A DNA stretch of 11,058 nucleotides from JAKEGN01 sp964465665 (lineage in GTDB: Bacteria; Pseudomonadota; Gammaproteobacteria; Steroidobacterales; Woeseiaceae). Where the stretch lies: contig CAYXKM010000064.1 in assembly GCA_964465665.1 (NCBI GenBank), positions 1 through 11,058 of the forward strand. Reading direction: 5' to 3'. Below are positions 6,702-11,058 of the stretch, one piece after another (position 1 is the first letter of the stretch; each line of letters opens with the position of its first letter). A model generated the notes under the pieces. The model was given only the letters and a program-made list of their open reading frames with translations, ran no database searches and was not told where the DNA came from. The translations under genes were made by a program, and so were the position numbers.

Positions 6702-8378
6702 ATGAATACACGACGCAATTATTTCTTTGTCACACTGGCGTTAGCCGTTGCCCTGTCCGCCTGCAGCCGTGAAAAAGCCGCCGAATCGCCGCTCGAACTT
6801 GCCACGCGTGCGGGCGCGCCGCTGTTCGACGGCATGGGCAATCATCATCATCCGATCACGACCGCCGACCCGGCTGCGCAACGCTATTTCGACCAGGGCC
6901 TGGTGATCGACTTCGCATTCAATCATGCGGAATCGGTGCGTTCCTTTCGCGCCGCGCAAAAACTCGACCCAACCTGCGCCATGTGCTACTGGGGCGAAGC
7001 CCTGGCGCTCGGCCCCAACATCAACGTCACAAGCAATGGCAAGGCGGTGATGTTGGACGATGACCGCCGGACTGCTTACGCCGCCATTCAAAAGGCCATT
7101 TCGCTGAAGGACGGTGCCAACGAAAGGGAACGCGACTACATCGACGCTATGGCTGCGCGCTACAACGGCGATCCGTCGACGCCGCGCGAGCCGCTGGATC
7201 TCGCTTACGTCGACGCGATGCGCGCGCTTTCGGCGAAGTACCCGGATGACGACGACGCCTCTTCGCTGTTCGCCGAAGCCATCATGAACACCATGCCGTG
7301 GGACTACTGGCTGGATGGGGAGAACCCGAAACCGCTGGCGGCCGAAGCGATCGCAGCTCTCGAAACCGTGCTTGGCCGCACGCCGGCACACCCGATGGCA
7401 ATTCATCTGTATATACACGCGGTCGAAGCTTCATCGAGTCCGCAGCGTGCCGAAGGTCCTGCAGACACGCTTGCAAATCTGGTACCCGGCGCCGGCCACC
7501 TCGTGCACATGCCAGCACATATTTACTGGCGCGTTGGCCGCTATAACGATGCGTCAGAAGCCAACATCCGCGCGGCTGCCATCGACGAGGCCTACATCGC
7601 TGCGTGCAACGCCCAGGGCTTTTACCCGGCCATGTACTATCCGCACAACATTCACTTCCTGTGGGCGGCTTCCAGCATGGAGGGCCGAAGCGCCATTGCC
7701 ATCGAAGCGGCGAGACGGGTTGCGGCGAATGTTCGGCTGGAAATGATCGAGGAATTCCCCGGTGTCGAATTCTTCCACACCATTCCGCTGCTCGCGCTGG
7801 TGCAGTTCGGCCGCTGGGACGAGATCATCGCCGCACCCAGACCGGCCGAAAACCTGGAGTACTCGAACGCGATCTGGCACTACGCGCGGGCGACGGCATT
7901 TGCAGGCAAGGGCGACCTCGAATCCGCCCGGCTTGAGCACGCGGCGCTGGTACCGCTGCGGCAGGCTACCGATGTGGTGTTCCTCGACACCTTATTGTAC
8001 CCCGCAACGATATTGCTGGAGATTGCCGACGAACTGGCGCAGGGCGAAATAGCGATGGCCGAAAAAAATTACGACACGGCCGTTTCGCACTTCGAAACCG
8101 CCGTTGCCGTGCAGGATAAGTTACCGTACACGGAACCGCCGTTCTGGTATTACCCGACCCGCCATACGCTCGGCAAAGCACTTCTCGCAGCGGGCAATGC
8201 AGTAGCGGCCGAGACGGTCTATCGCCGCGACCTCGAAATCTATCCGCACAATGGCTGGGCCATGTTCGGCCTGATCCAGAGCCTCAAGGCACAGGGCAAG
8301 GATGCAAGTGCGGAGGAGGCCATGTTCGGTCACATGTGGTCACTTGCGGATGTGACGCTGACTGCTTCTCGATTCTGA
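6702..8378 (+). CDS. TPR-repeat lipoprotein, histidine-rich uncharacterised family
   Basis: A 558-aa predicted lipoprotein. The signal peptide ends in a lipobox, LSAC, with Cys21 as the lipidation site. Ser follows the Cys, which suggests the outer membrane. The mature part is almost all helical, with TPR-like units: FNHAESVRSFRAAQKLDP near 73-90, and YDTAVSHFETAVAVQDKL and NAVAAETVYRRDLEIYP near the C-terminus. Conserved-looking motifs are CAMCYWGEALALGPNIN (92-108), H230-x4-H235-x3-H239 (HPMAIHLYIHAVEAS), H266/H269/H273 (GHLVHMPAHIYWRVGRY), H315/H318, H359 and NHHHP (47-51). I recognise the CxMCYWG and HMPxHIY motifs from many bacterial TPR proteins of unknown function. Histidine spacing and the CxxC pair suggest a metal or cofactor site, but this is inference. 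The n-region TRRNYF is faintly Tat-like. ATG 6702 has GGGGG upstream. The gene stands alone between the hydrolase and a convergent gene pair. Confidence 0.85.
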   Translation: MNTRRNYFFVTLALAVALSACSREKAAESPLELATRAGAPLFDGMGNHHHPITTADPAAQRYFDQGLVIDFAFNHAESVRSFRAAQKLDPTCAMCYWGEALALGPNINVTSNGKAVMLDDDRRTAYAAIQKAISLKDGANERERDYIDAMAARYNGDPSTPREPLDLAYVDAMRALSAKYPDDDDASSLFAEAIMNTMPWDYWLDGENPKPLAAEAIAALETVLGRTPAHPMAIHLYIHAVEASSSPQRAEGPADTLANLVPGAGHLVHMPAHIYWRVGRYNDASEANIRAAAIDEAYIAACNAQGFYPAMYYPHNIHFLWAASSMEGRSAIAIEAARRVAANVRLEMIEEFPGVEFFHTIPLLALVQFGRWDEIIAAPRPAENLEYSNAIWHYARATAFAGKGDLESARLEHAALVPLRQATDVVFLDTLLYPATILLEIADELAQGEIAMAEKNYDTAVSHFETAVAVQDKLPYTEPPFWYYPTRHTLGKALLAAGNAVAAETVYRRDLEIYPHNGWAMFGLIQSLKAQGKDASAEEAMFGHMWSLADVTLTASRF

Positions 8379-8505
8379 CGACGGCTCAACCCGCCATCTG
8401 TGCAGGCGGACACGGGTGGCGCCGGGCTGACTATATTGCCGGAGTCCGTTGAAGCGATCAGAAACCACGAGGGTGAGCATTTGCCCGGGACCGGAGATGC
8501 AGTGA
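8379..8505. other. Convergent intergenic spacer, no recognised element
   Basis: This gap separates the stop codons of the TPR lipoprotein gene and the minus-strand Mur ligase gene. The only structure noted is a weak 5-bp stem (8391-8395 with 8405-8409, 9-nt loop) with no T-run. No open reading frame of interest and no convincing terminator. Confidence 0.5.
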
Positions 8506-10188
8506 TCAACCAGTGGCCAGCGCGTTCAGTTTCGCGTGTACCTGCGCATTGCCGCCCAAAGCGAGCAGGATAACCAGGTCGCCCGGACGTGCCCATTGCA
8601 AGGCCGCGTCGAACGAATCCGATTCCTTTTCGAAATACAATATCTGGTCACTGCGCGCGCCGCTGCGCTGCAGCTCGTCGCGAAGAATGGAATGCACGAC
8701 ACCGGGTGCCCTGCCGCGCGCATACACCGCCAGTTCGGAAATGACGATTCGATCGAGACCAATTGACCAGGCGCTGCGCGCCAGATCGCGGATCTGCTCT
8801 TCGGTCCGATCGCCGGCCTGACCGAAGCACAGGATGCGGCGCTTCGCCGGCAGCGAACGGGCAATGCCGAACAGTGCGCGCATCGCATGTGGATTGTGTG
8901 CGAAATCGACAAGCACCTTGAACCCCCGCACCTCATAGAGGTTGCTGCGTCCGGGATTTTTCAGCGGCGACATGCTGGTGAGGCCCGCGCGGACCTGGTC
9001 CATCGTAGCACCGAGGCGCAGCGCCACAGCCGCAGCCGCGAGCGCGTTGGCAATGTTGTGGCCGGCGGCGCCTTGCAGCGTGATCGGAACGTCACAGACG
9101 CGGACGATGACCTCGCGCTTCCCTGAGTCGAGCATAACCAGCTCCCCGCCGGACAGTACCAAAGCGCGGCCGCCGGTTGCCGTATGATGTGCAAGCAGTG
9201 AATTGTCGGCGTCCATACTGAACCAGTCGATGCGCCCGGCATGCATTTTCGAACGCGCAGCAAGCATCGCGTCGTCGGCATTCAGGACCAGGGTGCCGTG
9301 TTTCGCTACGGCATGGCTCACGATCCATTTGATGTCGAGCAACTCCTCGAGGCTTTGCGAGGCGAAATCGCCGAAATGATCCTCCGCGATGTTGGTGATC
9401 AGCGCGACATCGGCATCGGCCAGGGCAAGCCCGCGCCGCAGCAACCCGCCGCGAGCGGATTCGAGAACCGCGACCTCCACATCGGTGTGGCGCAACACGG
9501 CACGCGCACCGCCCGGGCCAGACCAGTCCCCTCGTTCCACGACATCGTCATTGACGGAGATCGATTCGGTGGAGCTCATACCGACATTCTTTCCCGTGCC
9601 TCGCAGGATGTGAGCGGCGAGCCGGACGGTCGTGGTCTTGCCGTTGGTTCCGGTGACCAGCCCGAGCGGAATCTGCCGGTAATCAGCCCAGTTCAGCGAC
9701 TCGGGCGACGGCAGCGCTTCCATCGGCCAGCATTGCGAATACCGACCGTGACCGAGAGATACTTCGTCATCGTCCCACAGGAAAGCGATGCCGCGGGCAT
9801 TGGCGGCTTCCTCCAGCACAAGCAATGCCTGATTGGCTTCCGCTTCGATTGACTGTTTCGTTGCAGCGAGCGTGGTATCGAAATCCGGAGCTTCGCTGCC
9901 GTTCAGATCGGCCGCACACAAAGCAAACGCCCACTCGGTGACCGCCGATGCGCTGTACAACGCATCGATGCGGGCCGGGAGAACCAGGCTTACGCCGCCA
10001 ATGAATTGCCGATGCTGGGAAGGCGCGCCTTCCCAGACCAGCACGTCCAGCAGGCGTTTCAGATGCCTGTCCCAGCAATCGAGCAGCGCAGGCGCTTCGT
10101 CCGACCGGCAGCGGACGTCAAGTATGGCGCCCGGCCGGGGCCCGAAAAGATTCGGGCCGGTCAGCCTGCGTGCGTCGAGGAATTCCAT
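8506..10188 (-). CDS. Cyanophycin-synthetase-like Mur ligase without ATP-grasp domain
   Basis: A 560-aa ATP-dependent Mur ligase family protein, about 300 residues shorter than typical CphA (roughly 850-900). The start MEFLDARRLTGPNLFG resembles the beginning of cyanophycin synthetases (an R-x-L-x-GPN-x-W/F pattern). Next comes an N-domain-like region up to a segment LGHGRYSQ (145-152), similar to the LGYGxYQ strand where CphA enters its ATP-grasp domain. The ATP-grasp domain is then absent, and the sequence passes to a complete Mur ligase: P-loop GTNGKTTT (180-187), ESARGG (243-248), NIAEDHFGD (266-274), GHNIANAL (376-383), NPGRSN (411-416), DFAHNPH (428-434) and GQAGDRTEEQI (456-466). It probably forms an ATP-dependent amide bond to an acidic side chain. 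ATG 10188 lies 16 nt after the cphA stop; a GTG at 10236 overlaps cphA and is the alternative. Cotranscription with cphA is likely. Exact reaction unknown. Confidence 0.85.
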   Translation of the reverse strand: MEFLDARRLTGPNLFGPRPGAILDVRCRSDEAPALLDCWDRHLKRLLDVLVWEGAPSQHRQFIGGVSLVLPARIDALYSASAVTEWAFALCAADLNGSEAPDFDTTLAATKQSIEAEANQALLVLEEAANARGIAFLWDDDEVSLGHGRYSQCWPMEALPSPESLNWADYRQIPLGLVTGTNGKTTTVRLAAHILRGTGKNVGMSSTESISVNDDVVERGDWSGPGGARAVLRHTDVEVAVLESARGGLLRRGLALADADVALITNIAEDHFGDFASQSLEELLDIKWIVSHAVAKHGTLVLNADDAMLAARSKMHAGRIDWFSMDADNSLLAHHTATGGRALVLSGGELVMLDSGKREVIVRVCDVPITLQGAAGHNIANALAAAAVALRLGATMDQVRAGLTSMSPLKNPGRSNLYEVRGFKVLVDFAHNPHAMRALFGIARSLPAKRRILCFGQAGDRTEEQIRDLARSAWSIGLDRIVISELAVYARGRAPGVVHSILRDELQRSGARSDQILYFEKESDSFDAALQWARPGDLVILLALGGNAQVHAKLNALATG

Positions 10189-10204
10189 GCGCGACAATAC
10201 CCGG

Positions 10205-11058
10205 TCAATCGCCCTCTTCGCGAGCGATCCGGACACCTCGTTCGTCGCTGATCAGTTCCAGGCTGTCGTCAAGTTCAAAAGACTGCGAATCGGGCAGTGA
10301 AATCGCCGATGCCTGCTTCTTGGCCGGCACATCGGCCTTGGCGCCGGAATTGAAGTAGATGATCTGCTTCCATGTGCGCTTGATGTTGTCTGCTAATACC
10401 AGCAGCAGGTCGCCGGACTCGGCCATCTCCAGTGCGCGTGCGGTCGCTTCCTGTTCACTGGGAATGACCTCGATCGCACTCGCTGACACACCCTTTTCAA
10501 GCAGGCGGTTTTTCAGCATCAAGGCAACTTCATCCGGCCCGCGGCCACGTCGGTTGTCGTCACAGCGACAGATGTAATGATCGAAATGACCGGCAGCGAT
10601 GTCGGCAATATCGCGAATATCCTCGTCGCGACGATCCCCGGGTGCCGCCAGCACCACGATACGCCGGCTTTCGACATCGAATCGATCCACCAGGTTGCAC
10701 ATCGCACGAACGGCCGCCGGGTTATGCGCGTAATCGAGGATGACCTTGAACGGGTGCTCGTCGAAAATATTGGTTCGGCCCGGCGCCTGGAAGAACGTTG
10801 CATCAAAAGTGCGCAGGCCGTGGCGGATGTCTTCGAGACTGATCTTCAGGTTGTAGGCGAGCGCGGCCGCAAACATCGCGTTTTGCACGTTGTGCATCGC
10901 GCGTCCCTCGATCGTTGCCGGTATCAAGTGCGTCCACAGCAATGGAATGTGGCGTTCCTTGTCATAAATCGCGATCATATGGCCGTTCATGCCTTCCTCG
11001 AGGACAAAGGCCTGGCCGCCGGCGCGTATGTGCTTCTTCACCAGCACGTGGCCGGGAT
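10205..11058 (-). CDS. cphA: Cyanophycin synthetase, C-terminal part (5' end outside window)
   Basis: The last 280-odd residues of a CphA-type enzyme; the frame stays open through the right edge, so the N-terminal and ATP-grasp domains and the Mur P-loop lie outside. CphA makes the non-ribosomal polymer of an aspartate backbone with arginine side chains: ATP-grasp extends the backbone, and the Mur-like domain seen here adds the side-chain residue. Motifs, counted from the GTG-encoded valine at 11047: MNGHMIAIYD (20-29), HLIPATIEGRAMHNVQNA (40-57), FFQAPGRTNIF (85-95), LDYAHNPAAV (104-113), AAPGDRRDEDIRDIA (134-148), CRCDDNRRGRGPDEV (160-174) and KQIIYF (227-232). These match CphA better than MurC, D, E or F. 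The last 45 residues form a variable acidic tail ending in DERGVRIARE, which I recall from other proteobacterial CphA proteins. The downstream Mur ligase gene follows almost immediately. Confidence 0.92.
   Translation of the reverse strand, partial: PGHVLVKKHIRAGGQAFVLEEGMNGHMIAIYDKERHIPLLWTHLIPATIEGRAMHNVQNAMFAAALAYNLKISLEDIRHGLRTFDATFFQAPGRTNIFDEHPFKVILDYAHNPAAVRAMCNLVDRFDVESRRIVVLAAPGDRRDEDIRDIADIAAGHFDHYICRCDDNRRGRGPDEVALMLKNRLLEKGVSASAIEVIPSEQEATARALEMAESGDLLLVLADNIKRTWKQIIYFNSGAKADVPAKKQASAISLPDSQSFELDDSLELISDERGVRIAREEGD

Noticed and set aside
6969..6990. C-x-x-C at residues 92-95 of the TPR lipoprotein as a c-type haem site
   Set aside because: The motif is CAMCY with no histidine directly after the second cysteine, so it is not a standard CxxCH haem attachment site.
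8391..8409. Possible terminator between the convergent TPR and Mur ligase genes
   Set aside because: Five-bp stem with a 9-nt loop and no T-tract on either strand; expected by chance in GC-rich sequence.
9241..9852. 203-aa plus-strand open frame opposite the Mur ligase gene
   Set aside because: Fully antisense to a gene with many intact Mur ligase motifs; its own translation shows no family signature or ribosome binding site.
1..11058. Mobile elements, CRISPR arrays, tRNA or rRNA genes
   Set aside because: No transposase or integrase motif, no regularly spaced direct repeats, and no tRNA- or rRNA-like sequence was seen on reading both strands.

Overview
The window is a compact, GC-rich, densely coded stretch of what looks like a gammaproteobacterial chromosome. 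No rRNA, tRNA, CRISPR array, insertion sequence or phage gene was seen. The taxonomic guess is an inference from gene content: spinster-type MFS, NorM-like MATE, DUF47-Pit, EVE protein and a proteobacterial-type cyanophycin synthetase. No marker gene is present.

Layout, left to right. Positions 14-1315 (-) hold a spinster-like MFS transporter, divergent from a MATE efflux protein at 1439-2836 (+). A hairpin at 2854-2875 separates the MATE gene from a convergent phosphate-transport operon on the minus strand: a DUF47/PhoU-like regulator (4178-4849) followed by a Pit-type inorganic phosphate permease (2876-4126). Divergent from that operon, on the plus strand, come an EVE-domain protein (5071-5529), a membrane-anchored alpha/beta hydrolase (5580-6557), an intergenic region with two clear stem-loops, and a large TPR lipoprotein (6702-8378). 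After a 127-bp convergent gap there is a minus-strand pair: a cyanophycin-synthetase-like Mur ligase (8506-10188) and, upstream of it, the C-terminal part of a cyanophycin synthetase (10205 to beyond the right edge).

How the genes work together. DUF47 plus Pit form a phosphate uptake and control unit. The cphA/Mur-ligase pair is the most interesting part. The second protein keeps a CphA-like N-terminal start and the complete Mur-ligase domain but lacks the ATP-grasp domain that builds the aspartate backbone. It could therefore add side chains to, or otherwise modify, a CphA-made polymer; this is inference. The TPR lipoprotein belongs to a widespread, uncharacterised type rich in spaced histidines plus a C-x-x-C pair, and could bind metal or a cofactor at the cell envelope.

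Two starts differ from a naive longest-ORF reading: the DUF47 and EVE genes both appear to use TTG codons with good Shine-Dalgarno sequences. No stretch longer than about 225 bp is without a gene.
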